NCBI GenBank assembly: GCA_902535505.1
Contig: CACATS010000001.1
Coordinates: forward strand, 1 to 64,000
DNA length: 64,000 nt
Reading direction: 5' to 3'
DNA from: an uncultured Pelagibacteraceae bacterium
GTDB taxonomy: Bacteria; Pseudomonadota; Alphaproteobacteria; Pelagibacterales; Pelagibacteraceae
Shown: positions 1-8,567 of the stretch, piece by piece
Layout of the letters: each line of letters opens with the position of its first letter
How positions within the stretch are numbered: position 1 is the first letter of the stretch
Translations under genes and position numbers: made by a program
Notes under the pieces: model-generated
What the model was told of the DNA's origin: nothing
Seen by the model: the letters and a program-made list of their open reading frames with translations, nothing else
Databases searched by the model: none

Positions 1-240
1 GATAAATTAACTGTTGCTAGAGCAAGAAAAATACAAAGATTTTTATCACAACCTTTTTTTGTTGCAGAAGTTTTTACAGGCTCTCCCGGTAAGCTTGTAG
101 ATTTAGATGCAACCATAAAAGGCTTCGATTCTATTTGCAAAGGAGAATACGATCATTTGCCAGAGGCGGCCTTTTATATGGTCGGCGGTATAGAGGAAGT
201 AGTAGAAAAAGCTGATAAATTGAAAAAAGAAAGTAAATAA
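1..240 (+). CDS. atpD: ATP synthase F1 beta subunit, C-terminal part (partial)
   Basis: The window opens inside this gene; 79 C-terminal residues remain, in the frame starting at base 1. They match the C-terminal helical domain of the F1 beta subunit: [20 protein letters not shown], then [11 protein letters not shown], then [17 protein letters not shown]. The beta subunit carries the catalytic nucleotide sites of the F1 head on the cytoplasmic side of the inner membrane. The stop TAA shares its last A with the ATG of the next gene (TAATG), as expected for translational coupling in an atp operon. The catalytic P-loop lies upstream of the window. Confidence 0.97.
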   Translation, partial: DKLTVARARKIQRFLSQPFFVAEVFTGSPGKLVDLDATIKGFDSICKGEYDHLPEAAFYMVGGIEEVVEKADKLKKESK

Positions 241-629
241 TGTCAGATAAATTTACTCTTGAAATTATTTCACCTGAAGGAACTATTTTAAAAGTAGAGG
301 CTTCAGAGGTAGTTATCCCTTCTTATGAGGGAGAAATGGGTATTTTAAAAAACCATATCCCATTAATAACTTTCTTGAGACCTGGCTTCATTAAAATTAA
401 AGGCAATGAGGAAACAATTTTTTTTGTAGAGGAGGGCACTGTAGAATTTGTAAATAATAATCTTCTGATTTTAACATCTACCGCTAAAGAATTGTCGGCT
501 ATTGATCAAAGCTCTATCCAAAAACAAATTACTGAAGCAGAGAAAAAAATAAGTAATGATAGTTTATCAGATAAAAAAAAATATTTGCTATCTTATAAAA
601 TAAATACTCTTAAAAACATTAATCAATAA
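240..629 (+). CDS. atpC: ATP synthase F1 epsilon subunit
   Basis: The 129-residue product is the epsilon subunit, part of the central rotor stalk, which couples F1 to Fo and can inhibit ATP hydrolysis. The N-terminal beta-sandwich is clear: FTLEIISPEG near residue 5, then VVIPSYEGEMGILKNHIPLI at about 24-43 and FVEEGTVEF near 62. The C-terminal part (about 85-129) is the expected Lys/Glu-rich helical hairpin. Length is normal for the family. It is the last gene of the atp operon and follows atpD with a one-base overlap. Its 3' end overlaps the convergent rppH gene by 11 bases, leaving no room for a separate terminator. Confidence 0.96.
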   Translation: MSDKFTLEIISPEGTILKVEASEVVIPSYEGEMGILKNHIPLITFLRPGFIKIKGNEETIFFVEEGTVEFVNNNLLILTSTAKELSAIDQSSIQKQITEAEKKISNDSLSDKKKYLLSYKINTLKNINQ

Positions 630-1089
630 GTTCTTTTAATTTCTCCAATAAACTTAAATATAGAGTTTTTTTAAAATCAACAATTACGTGAGGAAGTTCA
701 TCTGGATCTATCCATTTCCAATCTATAAACTCTGGATATTTTGTTTTAAGATTAATTTCTTTTTCATTACCTATAAATTTTACAATAAACCACTTTTGCT
801 TTTGACCTTTAAACTTGCCTTTCCAAATGACGCCAACAAGATTATCTGGTAGTTCATATTCAAAAAAGCCATCTATCTCTTTTAATAATTTTATACTTTT
901 GATACTAGTTTCCTCAAAAAGCTCCCTTTTCATTGCTGATAGATAACTCTCACCTGAATTAACTCCGCCCTGAGGCATTTGCCACCTGTCCACTGGATTA
1001 TCTTTTCTTTTAGCAACAAAAACCCGATTATTTTTGTTAAGTATAATTACACCTACCCCATTTCTCATAGGAAGTTTTTTATTATTCAT
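619..1089 (-). CDS. rppH: RNA pyrophosphohydrolase, Nudix family (RppH)
   Basis: This 156-residue Nudix hydrolase most resembles RppH/NudH, which removes pyrophosphate from 5' triphosphorylated RNA (or hydrolyses dinucleoside polyphosphates). The Nudix box spans about residues 41-63 (GGVNSGES, then REL-EE). The Gly normally found near its end is Ser62. The N-terminal LPMRNGVGVIILN and the RWQMPQGG stretch are typical of the RppH subgroup rather than MutT. It is the last gene of the minus-strand run headed by rplU-rpmA and lies next to ctpA, a common alphaproteobacterial arrangement. The substrate is inferred from family similarity. Confidence 0.9.
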   Translation of the reverse strand: MNNKKLPMRNGVGVIILNKNNRVFVAKRKDNPVDRWQMPQGGVNSGESYLSAMKRELFEETSIKSIKLLKEIDGFFEYELPDNLVGVIWKGKFKGQKQKWFIVKFIGNEKEINLKTKYPEFIDWKWIDPDELPHVIVDFKKTLYLSLLEKLKELID

Positions 1090-1091
1090 AT

Positions 1092-2228
1092 TTAAGAATT
1101 AAAAAGTTTAATAGCGTAATTAAGCTGATTATCTTTTTCAGAGTTGATTAAAAAATCCTCTCCTTTTTCCTCTACTAAAATGTCAGGAGTCACTCCCACC
1201 TCAGATATTGATTTTCCCGATGGTAAATAGTATTTTGATATAGTTAATCTCATACCGCCACCGTTCCTTAAAGGTATAATCGATTGAACAGAGCCTTTAC
1301 CATAAGAGTTTTCTCCTAAAATAATAGCTCTTTTATGATCCTTTAATGCTCCAGCAAAAATTTCCGATGCTGATGCAGAACCATTATTAATTAAAACAAC
1401 AATCGGTTTACCTTTTATTTCATCTCCTTTTCTGGCAAAAAATTTTCGAGTTTCTGAAATTTTTCTTCCTTTAGTGGATACAATTTCACCGTCCTCTAAA
1501 AAAAAATCAGTTATATTGATTGCCTGTTGAAGCAAACCACCAGGATTATTTCTAAGATCAAGCACATATCCTTTAATTTTTGGTTTTTTTTCAAATTCTT
1601 TTATAGATTTCAAAAATTGTTTATCACTATTTTCATTAAATGATTTAAGTCTTATATAACCAAGATTTTTTTCTTTACCAATTATACTTGCGCTTACTGA
1701 TTGAATTTCAATAATTTTTCTTACTATATTAAACTTTAAAGGTTTTTTTACATTTTTACGTCTCACAGTAAGTTCGATAGATGTGCCCACAGGACCTCTC
1801 ATCAATTTCACAGCCTCTAATAAAGATTTTCCTTGTACTTGCTCCTTTCCAATTTTTACTATGTAATCACCTGCTTTGATACCAGCTTTAGCTGCGGGGG
1901 TATCATCAATTGGAGAAATTACTTTTACCACTCCTGACTCCATCCCGATTTCTATCCCTAAGCCTCCAAACTCACCTTTTGTATCAGTTTGCATTTCTCT
2001 AAATAGCTCTGGACTCATATATGCTGAGTAAGGATCAAGAGACTGAAGAACACCGTTAATGGCAGAGTCCATCATTTCAGCTTGGTCTACATCATCTACG
2101 TAGTCCTTTTTAATATTTTCTAAAACTTCACCAAATAAATCTATTTTATCAAAAAGATCATTTTTTGAGTAAACCGGAGAAAACAACAAATTGAAAAAAA
2201 AAATACAAATTACAAAAATTTTTCTCAT
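1092..2228 (-). CDS. ctpA: Carboxy-terminal processing protease, S41 family (CtpA)
   Basis: This is a periplasmic serine protease that trims C termini of envelope proteins. An N-terminal hydrophobic segment (MRKIFVICIFFFNLLFS) is a signal peptide or anchor. A PDZ domain follows at about residues 85-160 (GLGIEIG, then AGIKAGDYIVKI). The S41 catalytic core has GYVLDLRNNPGG at about 220, NNGSASASE at about 281-289 with the catalytic Ser, and GENSYGKGSVQ at about 306-316 with the catalytic Lys. I chose the ATG at 2228 (378 residues): it overlaps the rsfS stop as ATGA and begins exactly at the signal peptide, whereas the longer frame adds 12 implausible residues inside rsfS. Confidence 0.94.
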   Translation of the reverse strand: MRKIFVICIFFFNLLFSPVYSKNDLFDKIDLFGEVLENIKKDYVDDVDQAEMMDSAINGVLQSLDPYSAYMSPELFREMQTDTKGEFGGLGIEIGMESGVVKVISPIDDTPAAKAGIKAGDYIVKIGKEQVQGKSLLEAVKLMRGPVGTSIELTVRRKNVKKPLKFNIVRKIIEIQSVSASIIGKEKNLGYIRLKSFNENSDKQFLKSIKEFEKKPKIKGYVLDLRNNPGGLLQQAINITDFFLEDGEIVSTKGRKISETRKFFARKGDEIKGKPIVVLINNGSASASEIFAGALKDHKRAIILGENSYGKGSVQSIIPLRNGGGMRLTISKYYLPSGKSISEVGVTPDILVEEKGEDFLINSEKDNQLNYAIKLFNS

Positions 2229-2572
2229 ATCATTGCCTTTTCTTTTGGAATTTCCTCCGACCACATTTTTTCTAAATCATAAAAGTCTCTTTTCTCTGGA
2301 TGAAAAATATGCACAATCACATCGTGTGCATCAACTAATTTCCAATCACTGCTATTTTTGCCCTCTATACGACAATCGTCTATTCCTAGTTTTTTTAATT
2401 GGTCTACAAGAATTTCAGATAATGCTTGTAAATGTCTTGAAGATGTTCCAGAAGCTATAACCATATAATCTGCTATGTATGATTTATTTTTTAAATCAAT
2501 GCACGTAATATTTAACGCTTTATTATCATCTAATATTTTCTCAATATTATCTTTAATATCAATGATTCCCAT
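2225..2572 (-). CDS. rsfS: Ribosomal silencing factor RsfS
   Basis: The 115-residue protein belongs to the RsfS/Iojap/DUF143 family. It binds ribosomal protein L14 and blocks subunit joining when nutrients are limiting. Recognisable stretches are DYMVIASGTSSRHLQALSE at about residues 35-53 and SDWKLVDAHDVIVHIFHPE at about 75-93, the family's core. The preferred start is the ATG at 2572, which shares its A with the nadD stop (TGATG); the upstream TTG at 2575 is possible. It sits between nadD and ctpA, the usual bacterial nadD-rsfS pairing. Confidence 0.95.
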   Translation of the reverse strand: MGIIDIKDNIEKILDDNKALNITCIDLKNKSYIADYMVIASGTSSRHLQALSEILVDQLKKLGIDDCRIEGKNSSDWKLVDAHDVIVHIFHPEKRDFYDLEKMWSEEIPKEKAMI

Positions 2573-3111
2573 CAAATATTTGATCTATTCCGCTTTTTTA
2601 ATTGTGTAGATGATATTAATATTGGTTTGTTTTTTATAAAGGTAATTTTATTTTTAAAATTTTTAACCACAGTAGATTTCATACCCTTTCTATCATATCC
2701 TCTTCTAGAAAAAACTATTAATTTCACTAATTTTAGTATTTTTTTATAGCTTTTCCACCTATGAAATCGTGATAAATTATCAGATCCTATTATGAGGTAT
2801 ATATTTTTTAATCTCTTTTTTTTTATAAAGTAATTAATTGCATCAATAGTTCTTGAGGATTTAATGATGTTTTCTAGATAAATTAATTTAATTTTTTTTT
2901 GATTTTTAGATATTCTTTTTGCAAATTTAATTCTTTCATCTAAAGAATAAAAAGTTTTATTTTTAAATGGATTTTTTTTGGTAATGACCCAGTAAATTTT
3001 TTTTAATTTTAATTTTTTGAAAGTAATTTTTGATATGCCTAAATGTCCTTTATGTGCAGGATCAAAACTACCACCTAATAAACCTATGTATTTTTTTTGG
3101 ATACTTGCCAT
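2572..3111 (-). CDS. nadD: Nicotinate-nucleotide adenylyltransferase (NadD)
   Basis: NadD joins AMP from ATP to nicotinate mononucleotide in NAD synthesis. The nucleotidyltransferase signature GLLGGSFDPAHKGHL lies at about residues 10-24, with the (H/T)xGH element as HKGH. YLIIGSDNLSRFHRWKSY at about 104-121 and ISSTQLKKR near the C terminus match the second conserved block. At 179 residues it is slightly short but within the family range. The ATG at 3111 is preferred over the TTG three bases upstream. It lies between proA and rsfS. Confidence 0.94.
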   Translation of the reverse strand: MASIQKKYIGLLGGSFDPAHKGHLGISKITFKKLKLKKIYWVITKKNPFKNKTFYSLDERIKFAKRISKNQKKIKLIYLENIIKSSRTIDAINYFIKKKRLKNIYLIIGSDNLSRFHRWKSYKKILKLVKLIVFSRRGYDRKGMKSTVVKNFKNKITFIKNKPILISSTQLKKRNRSNI

Positions 3112-3114
3112 CAA

Positions 3115-4356
3115 CTATGGTCTAATAATTCCTTTACCAGAAACAAGATACTTATATGATGTTAATTGATTTATCCCTACAGGTCCCCTAGGCGGAAGCT
3201 TGTTAGTAGAGATACCAATTTCACCACCAAATCCGAATTCTCCTCCATCAGCAAATTGAGTTGAAACATTATGCATTGCTATTGAGCTATTAACACCATT
3301 TAAGAAAATCTCAGCATTTTTTTTATTACTAGTAATAATGCTATCGGTATGCATTGTGCCATATTTCAAAATGTGATCGACAGCTCTATGAACATTTTTT
3401 ACTGTCTTAATTGAAATAATTGCATCCAGATATTCAGTTTTCCAGTCTTTCTCTGAAGTTTTTTTTAATTTTCCTTTGAAAATTTTATTAATTTTTTTGT
3501 CAGCTCTGACCTCACAGCCTGAATTTAAAAGAGCGTCTACTATTTGTTTAGCATGTGAGTTTAGAGCTTTTTCTTCAATAAGAAGAGTTTCAACTGCTCC
3601 GCAAATACTTGTTCTCCTCATTTTTGCATTTAAAATTAAATCTTTTGCCATCTTTATGTTTGCAGTTTTATCAACATAAATATGGCACAATCCTTCAAGA
3701 TGTCCAATTACGTGTACATTAGAAAATTTTTGTACTTTTGCAACAAGTCCTTTGCCTCCTCTTGGCACAATTACATCAATATATGCACTCATTTTTGATA
3801 ATAACTGATCTACAATTTTTCTATTTTTATTCTCAATAAACTGAACACAATTTTGATTGATATTATTTTTTATTAAATTGTCTCTAAATAAACTTGCTAA
3901 TAATCTATTTGAATGAAAAGCTTCAGATCCACCTCTTAAAATAGAACAGTTACCTGATTTTAAACATAATGCTGCTACATCCGCAGTTACATTTGGTCTG
4001 CTTTCATAAATTACACCTATAACACCAATTGAAGTCGTTACTTTTTTTATACTTAGATTATTAGGTCTACGCCATGTTTCTAAAACTCTTCCAATTGGAT
4101 CTTTAAACTTTGATATTTCATTTATCGAGTATCTAATACCCTCTATTCTATTTTTATTTAAAATTAATCTATCAACTAGATTTTTTCTTTTAACATTTTT
4201 TACATCTTTTAAATTTTCTTTAATTATTTTATTTGTATTTTTTTTAAGTGATTGATTGTAATTATCTAAAACTTTTTTAATTTTTTTATGCTTTACGTTC
4301 TTAAGTTCCTCAAAGGCTTTTTTGGCATTTTTTCCTATTTGTTCTAAATAATTCAT
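3115..4356 (-). CDS. proA: Gamma-glutamyl phosphate reductase (glutamate-5-semialdehyde dehydrogenase)
   Basis: ProA reduces gamma-glutamyl phosphate to glutamate-5-semialdehyde with NADPH, the second step of proline synthesis. The 413 residues cover the full aldehyde-dehydrogenase-like fold: GVIGVIYESRPNVTADVAAL at about 109-128, DVIVPRGGKGLV at about 194-205, and RRTSICGAVETLL at about 246-258 with the catalytic Cys. The C terminus has FGFGGEIGIST and KLPPRGPVGI. It follows proB directly with no spacer (proB stop, then proA ATG), so the two pathway genes are co-transcribed. Confidence 0.97.
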   Translation of the reverse strand: MNYLEQIGKNAKKAFEELKNVKHKKIKKVLDNYNQSLKKNTNKIIKENLKDVKNVKRKNLVDRLILNKNRIEGIRYSINEISKFKDPIGRVLETWRRPNNLSIKKVTTSIGVIGVIYESRPNVTADVAALCLKSGNCSILRGGSEAFHSNRLLASLFRDNLIKNNINQNCVQFIENKNRKIVDQLLSKMSAYIDVIVPRGGKGLVAKVQKFSNVHVIGHLEGLCHIYVDKTANIKMAKDLILNAKMRRTSICGAVETLLIEEKALNSHAKQIVDALLNSGCEVRADKKINKIFKGKLKKTSEKDWKTEYLDAIISIKTVKNVHRAVDHILKYGTMHTDSIITSNKKNAEIFLNGVNSSIAMHNVSTQFADGGEFGFGGEIGISTNKLPPRGPVGINQLTSYKYLVSGKGIIRP

Positions 4357-5448
4357 TTATAATAATACCATATCATCTTTATGAATAACCTCACTTTTGC
4401 TTAAGTAACCAAGAATTGTTTCGATCTCCTTACTTTGTTTGCCTCTAATTTTATCTATTTCAGCAGAGCTAAAAGATGACAATCCTCGAGCTAATTGATT
4501 ATTATTCTGATCTAAAATCATTACATTTTCTCCCTTTTTGAAATTTCCATTAATCTTAGTTATACCAGCTGCGAGTAAGCTCTTACCATTTGATAAAGCT
4601 TTTGCCGCTCCATTATCAATATAAATAGTTCCATTGTAGTTAAGAGATCCAATTATCCATTTTTTTCTGGCGTCTAATGTAGAAATTTTTGGCAAGAAAT
4701 GGGTATATTTTTTATTTTTAATCATATTTGAAATCGGGTTATTTACTTTTCCATTAGCGATAAACATGTGACTACCTGAATTCATGCAAATCTTAGCAGC
4801 ATCTAACTTCGTAACAATTCCCCCTGAGCCAAGTTTATTTTTTCTATTATCTATCATAGAAATAATTTTTTCATTAATTGAAGTTACTTCTTTTACAATC
4901 TTTTTACCTTTTGATTTATCGTATAATCCATCAACATCAGAGAATAAAATCAGCATATCAGCTCCAATTATCTGAGCTACCCTTGCAGCTAGTCTATCAT
5001 TATCTCCATATTTTATTTCACTAGTTGCCGTTGAATCATTTTCATTGACTACAGGAATAGCTTTAAGTTTAAATAAATTATCAAATGTTCTTCGTACATT
5101 AATAGCTCTTCTCCTTTGTTCGGTGTCATCTGGACTAATTAAAATTTGACCAGTTTTAATTTTATATTTATCAAATATTTTTTGAAATTCTCCTGCTAAG
5201 TGAATTTGCCCAACTGATGCAATAGCCTGGCTCATTTCTAATTTAATTTTTCCTTTTTTAATCTTAAGATGTTTTTGGCCAAGAGCAATTGCGCCTGAAG
5301 AAACAATTACAAAGTTTTTTCCTTTTCCATATTTTTTAATATCTTTAATAAGAGAAGTTACCCACTTTTCTTTAAAAATACCTTTACTATCAACTACCGT
5401 CGCAGATCCAAGTTTTAATACTATTTTATTTGCATTTTTAATTAGCAT
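4357..5448 (-). CDS. proB: Glutamate 5-kinase with PUA domain
   Basis: ProB phosphorylates glutamate in the first, usually proline-inhibited step of proline synthesis. The amino-acid kinase domain spans about residues 1-255: IVLKLGSATVVD, IVSSGAIALG, then PVVNENDSTATSEIKYGDND at about 134-153 and GSGGIVTKLDAAKI at about 208-221. A PUA domain follows (about 275-355, GSLNYNGTIYIDNGAAKAL). Length (363) is normal for the two-domain form. The gene overlaps the end of obgE by 11 bases and abuts proA. Confidence 0.97.
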   Translation of the reverse strand: MLIKNANKIVLKLGSATVVDSKGIFKEKWVTSLIKDIKKYGKGKNFVIVSSGAIALGQKHLKIKKGKIKLEMSQAIASVGQIHLAGEFQKIFDKYKIKTGQILISPDDTEQRRRAINVRRTFDNLFKLKAIPVVNENDSTATSEIKYGDNDRLAARVAQIIGADMLILFSDVDGLYDKSKGKKIVKEVTSINEKIISMIDNRKNKLGSGGIVTKLDAAKICMNSGSHMFIANGKVNNPISNMIKNKKYTHFLPKISTLDARKKWIIGSLNYNGTIYIDNGAAKALSNGKSLLAAGITKINGNFKKGENVMILDQNNNQLARGLSSFSSAEIDKIRGKQSKEIETILGYLSKSEVIHKDDMVLL

Positions 5449-6421
5449 ATCTTATCAGTAATTTTTTTATTTTTTGAATATCTTTGTGAGAATAAACAGA
5501 TACAATTTCATAATCATTTTTAATTTTTTTTTTAAATTCTTTTAATTTTTCATTTATCTTTTCATCATCTAATAAATCCGATTTATTGAAAAAAATGATC
5601 TCTTTCTTCTTTATTAAACTTTTATCATAATTAGATATTTCTAATTTAATTTTCTTATATGAATTTAACAAATCATCTTCTGATAAATCAATTAAGTGAA
5701 GTAAAATTTTACACCTTTCTATATGTCTTAAGAATTTATCCCCAAGACCAACACCTTTATGTGCACCTTCCACTAGACCGGGAATATCAGCTAAAGTAAT
5801 CTCTCTACCTCCGTAATAAGAAACTCCTAAATTTGGATTAATTGTTGTAAAAGGATAGTTTGCTATTTTTGGCTTTGCTCTTGTTAATGCTGCAAGCAAA
5901 CTGGATTTACCGGCATTTGGCTTACCAATAATTCCAATATCAGCAATTACTTTTAATTGAAGCCATATCCAAAATTCTTCACCTAATTTTCCATTAGTTT
6001 TTTTTCTTGGCGCTCTGTTTGTCGAACTTTTAAATCTTACGTTACCAAGTCCACCTTTTCCTCCCAATGCTACAAGATATTTTTCTTTATTTTTTGTAAA
6101 ATCGTAAATTAAGGTATTATTATCCTCCTCGTATACTTGAGTTCCTAATGGAACTTTTAAAATCAAATCTTCTCCATTAGCTCCAGTTTTATTTCTTTTA
6201 CTCCCAGGTTTTCCATGTTGTGCTTTAAAATGTTGAGCATACCTGAAATCAATTAACGTATTAAGGTTTCTATCTGATTGTACAATTATAGACCCCCCGT
6301 CACCGCCGTCACCTCCATCTGGTCCACCGTACTCCACAAACTTTTCTCTTCTGAAGCTTGCAGATCCTGATCCACCATTTCCAGCTTTAATATAAATCTT
6401 TGCTTGATCTAAAAATTTCAT
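5438..6421 (-). CDS. obgE: GTPase Obg (CgtA/ObgE)
   Basis: Obg is a ribosome-associated GTPase involved in large-subunit maturation. The glycine-rich Obg fold occupies about residues 1-158 (KIYIKAGNGGSGSASFRREK, then YGGPDGGDGGDGGS). The G domain follows, with P-loop GKPNAGKSS at about 166-174, switch I YPFTTINPNLG, G3 DIPGLVEGAHKGVGLGDKFL, and NKSDL near 279. At 327 residues it lacks the extra C-terminal domain of some longer Obg proteins, which is common in alphaproteobacteria. It sits directly downstream of rplU-rpmA, the classic order. Confidence 0.97.
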   Translation of the reverse strand: MKFLDQAKIYIKAGNGGSGSASFRREKFVEYGGPDGGDGGDGGSIIVQSDRNLNTLIDFRYAQHFKAQHGKPGSKRNKTGANGEDLILKVPLGTQVYEEDNNTLIYDFTKNKEKYLVALGGKGGLGNVRFKSSTNRAPRKKTNGKLGEEFWIWLQLKVIADIGIIGKPNAGKSSLLAALTRAKPKIANYPFTTINPNLGVSYYGGREITLADIPGLVEGAHKGVGLGDKFLRHIERCKILLHLIDLSEDDLLNSYKKIKLEISNYDKSLIKKKEIIFFNKSDLLDDEKINEKLKEFKKKIKNDYEIVSVYSHKDIQKIKKLLIRYAN

Positions 6422-6461
6422 TTTTATTTTAATATAAATAATTTTGGTTATTTATATATAT

Positions 6462-6716
6462 CTAATTGGGGATTACAGAAACAAAAGTTCTGTTTAATTT
6501 AGATTTTTTGAATTTTACTTTTCCTTTAATCAAAGAAAAAATTGAATGGTCTTTACCCATACCAACATTATCACCAGGATGGATTTTTGTCCCTCTCTGT
6601 CTAACTATAATGTTTCCAGGTATTACAACTTGGTCACCGTATTTTTTAACTCCAAGACGTCTACCTTTACTATCTCGGCCGTTCTTCGATGATCCACCTG
6701 CTTTTTTAGTTGCCAT
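6462..6716 (-). CDS. rpmA: 50S ribosomal protein L27
   Basis: L27 lies near the peptidyl transferase centre of the large ribosomal subunit. The 84-residue protein starts [20 protein letters not shown], followed by [11 protein letters not shown] and [13 protein letters not shown], all canonical. There is no N-terminal processed extension of the Firmicutes type. It abuts rplU with no spacer and precedes obgE by 40 bases. Confidence 0.98.
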   Translation of the reverse strand: MATKKAGGSSKNGRDSKGRRLGVKKYGDQVVIPGNIIVRQRGTKIHPGDNVGMGKDHSIFSLIKGKVKFKKSKLNRTFVSVIPN

Positions 6717-7133
6717 TTAATTTCCTATTTTTTTTGCTATTTTTTTTATAACTTTTTTTTCTTCTTTGATAGGCTTATTTTTTTCGACGATTTTAGCCTC
6801 ACCTATAACTTTCCCATCCTTAGTTAAAATTTTTGTGATTTGTATTTTAGAATGGCGTTGTCTATGCCCGTTTTTCTTTCTTGAGTGTTTTCGTCTTCTC
6901 TTATGAAAAATTAATACTGTTCTATCTTTAATATTATCTAAAAGTTTAGCTTCAACTGTTGCCCCGTCAATTTTAGGACTTCCAATTTCAGTATTTTTGT
7001 CATCATTCAAAAGTAAAACATTATTAAACTTAATAGTTTCTCCAACTTTAGCGTTAAGTTTTTCAATTTCTAAAATTTTACTTGCAGATACTTTGTACTG
7101 CTTTCCACCTGTTTCAATTATAGCAAATGACAT
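6717..7133 (-). CDS. rplU: 50S ribosomal protein L21
   Basis: L21 is a large-subunit protein bound to 23S rRNA. The core FAIIETGGKQYKVS at residues 3-16 and KRRRKHSRKKNGHRQRHSKI at about 77-96 is unmistakable. I use the ATG at 7133 (138 residues), because the family begins with MxFAIIETGGKQ and a purine-rich AAAGAGAA lies just upstream; the longer frame adds eight residues. A Lys-rich tail after about residue 110 exceeds the basic 103-residue form, as in other alphaproteobacteria. It appears to be the first gene of the rplU-rpmA-obgE-proBA-nadD-rsfS-ctpA-rppH run. Confidence 0.97.
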   Translation of the reverse strand: MSFAIIETGGKQYKVSASKILEIEKLNAKVGETIKFNNVLLLNDDKNTEIGSPKIDGATVEAKLLDNIKDRTVLIFHKRRRKHSRKKNGHRQRHSKIQITKILTKDGKVIGEAKIVEKNKPIKEEKKVIKKIAKKIGN

Positions 7134-7198
7134 AAATTCTCTTTTTTTAATTTCCACGCAATATAGCCTTCACTGCTAGCAAGTCAAGATTATTGAAG

Positions 7199-7957
7199 TT
7201 AAAAAGAGTCCTTTAAATCTCTTAATTTTGAAAAAACTTTAGCTTCTGATGAATCTTTTAGGCCTAAAGTATGCCTAATCTCAGGATCATTACACCTAAA
7301 AAAAATATTCGTTTTAATTTCCTGATCTAAAGTAGTTGGAATAGTAGGCTGATTAGAATTTAGTTTTTTTTGAATTTCAATTTCTTTCTCTTTTAAAAAA
7401 ATATTTTTGGAGTCATATTTTAAACAAAAATTTAAATTTGATTTAGTATATTCGTGTCCACAATATATTTTTGTATCTGGTGGAAGTTTTTTAATTTTAT
7501 TTAAAGAATTAAACATTTCTTCATGGGTACCCTCAAAAACTCTACCGCATCCTAATGAAAATAAAGTATCACCTGTAAAAACTATTTTTTCTTTAAAAAA
7601 GAAAAATGCGATGTGGCCCTTAGTATGACCAGGCACAAAAATTACTTCAAATTCTAATTTTCCAATTTTATGCTTTTGGTTTTCTTTAAGTAGGATGTCT
7701 ATGCCAGGAATTCGATCTTTATCTAATTCAAAACCCAAAATTTTAGAATTATATTTTTTTTTCAACTCTAAATTACCATCAACATGATCGGCATGATGAT
7801 GAGTATTTAGAATAAAATCTAATTTCTTATACTTTTTAATTACATTATCACATGCCTTATATTCTGCAGGATCAACTATTGAAACTTTGTCAGACTCTTT
7901 ATCGTGAATTAAGTAACTAAAGTTATCACTTAAACAAGGAATAATTTCTACTTTCAT
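7199..7957 (-). CDS. gloB: Hydroxyacylglutathione hydrolase (glyoxalase II)
   Basis: Glyoxalase II hydrolyses S-lactoylglutathione to lactate and glutathione, finishing methylglyoxal detoxification. The metallo-beta-lactamase metal motif is THHHADHVDG at about residues 52-61. VPGHTKGHIAFFF (about 108-120), FTGDTLFSLGCGRVFEGT (about 127-144) and YCGHEYTKSN (about 165-174) supply the remaining ligands and substrate-binding residues. Length 252 is typical. The stop codon of the downstream-reading metW lies one base from its start region, so it is probably co-transcribed with metX-metW. Confidence 0.95.
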   Translation of the reverse strand: MKVEIIPCLSDNFSYLIHDKESDKVSIVDPAEYKACDNVIKKYKKLDFILNTHHHADHVDGNLELKKKYNSKILGFELDKDRIPGIDILLKENQKHKIGKLEFEVIFVPGHTKGHIAFFFFKEKIVFTGDTLFSLGCGRVFEGTHEEMFNSLNKIKKLPPDTKIYCGHEYTKSNLNFCLKYDSKNIFLKEKEIEIQKKLNSNQPTIPTTLDQEIKTNIFFRCNDPEIRHTLGLKDSSEAKVFSKLRDLKDSF

Positions 7958-7958
7958 A

Positions 7959-8567
7959 TTAACTTATTAAAAAAATACCAACTTTCGAAAAAAGATTTTT
8001 AATTTCTAAATTACTTTTTCTTATTAATGAAGTTTTATTTTCATTTACTCCAACAACTTTTTTAATAATAATATTTTTTTCATCACAAAAATTAAATAAA
8101 TCTTTTATAGTGCACATGTGTAAATTAGGAGTATTATACCAAGTATTCGGTAGTGTTTTTGTAACTGGCATCTCGCCAAAAAGTAAAAGTTTTATTCTTA
8201 CTTTCCAATAGCCAAAATTAGGAATTGAGATAATAACTGATTTTCCTATCCTTAAAAGATTTTTTAAAACTTTCTCTGGTTCATAAAATGCTTGGAGAGT
8301 TTGACTTAATACAACATAGTCAAATGATTTATCAGGAAATTGATGCAATTCAGTTTCTGCATTACCCTGAATAACTGGCAAACCTTTATAAATACATTCT
8401 TTAACATTATCTTGATTAAGCTCTAGTCCACGTACCTCTATATTTTTTTCTATCCTGAGAAGATGCATTAAAGATCCGTCTCCACATCCTATGTCAAGAA
8501 CCCTCGTATTATTAGGTAATAAATCTGCAATTACTTTAAATTCTTTTTTCATTTTTAAATTTTTCAT
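7959..8567 (-). CDS. metW: MetW, methionine biosynthesis methyltransferase-like protein
   Basis: MetW is a SAM-methyltransferase-fold protein that partners MetX in many proteobacteria; in some it is required for MetX activity. Visible motifs are VLDIGCGDGSLMHLL at about residues 19-33 (SAM-binding motif I), SFDYVVLSQTLQAFYEPEKV at about 79-98 and IPNFGYWKVRIKLLL at about 114-128. The gene overlaps the end of metX by 17 to 32 bases, depending on whether translation starts at ATG 8567 or 8552. Overlap and order (metX then metW) are standard for alphaproteobacteria. Confidence 0.94.
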   Translation of the reverse strand: MKNLKMKKEFKVIADLLPNNTRVLDIGCGDGSLMHLLRIEKNIEVRGLELNQDNVKECIYKGLPVIQGNAETELHQFPDKSFDYVVLSQTLQAFYEPEKVLKNLLRIGKSVIISIPNFGYWKVRIKLLLFGEMPVTKTLPNTWYNTPNLHMCTIKDLFNFCDEKNIIIKKVVGVNENKTSLIRKSNLEIKNLFSKVGIFLIS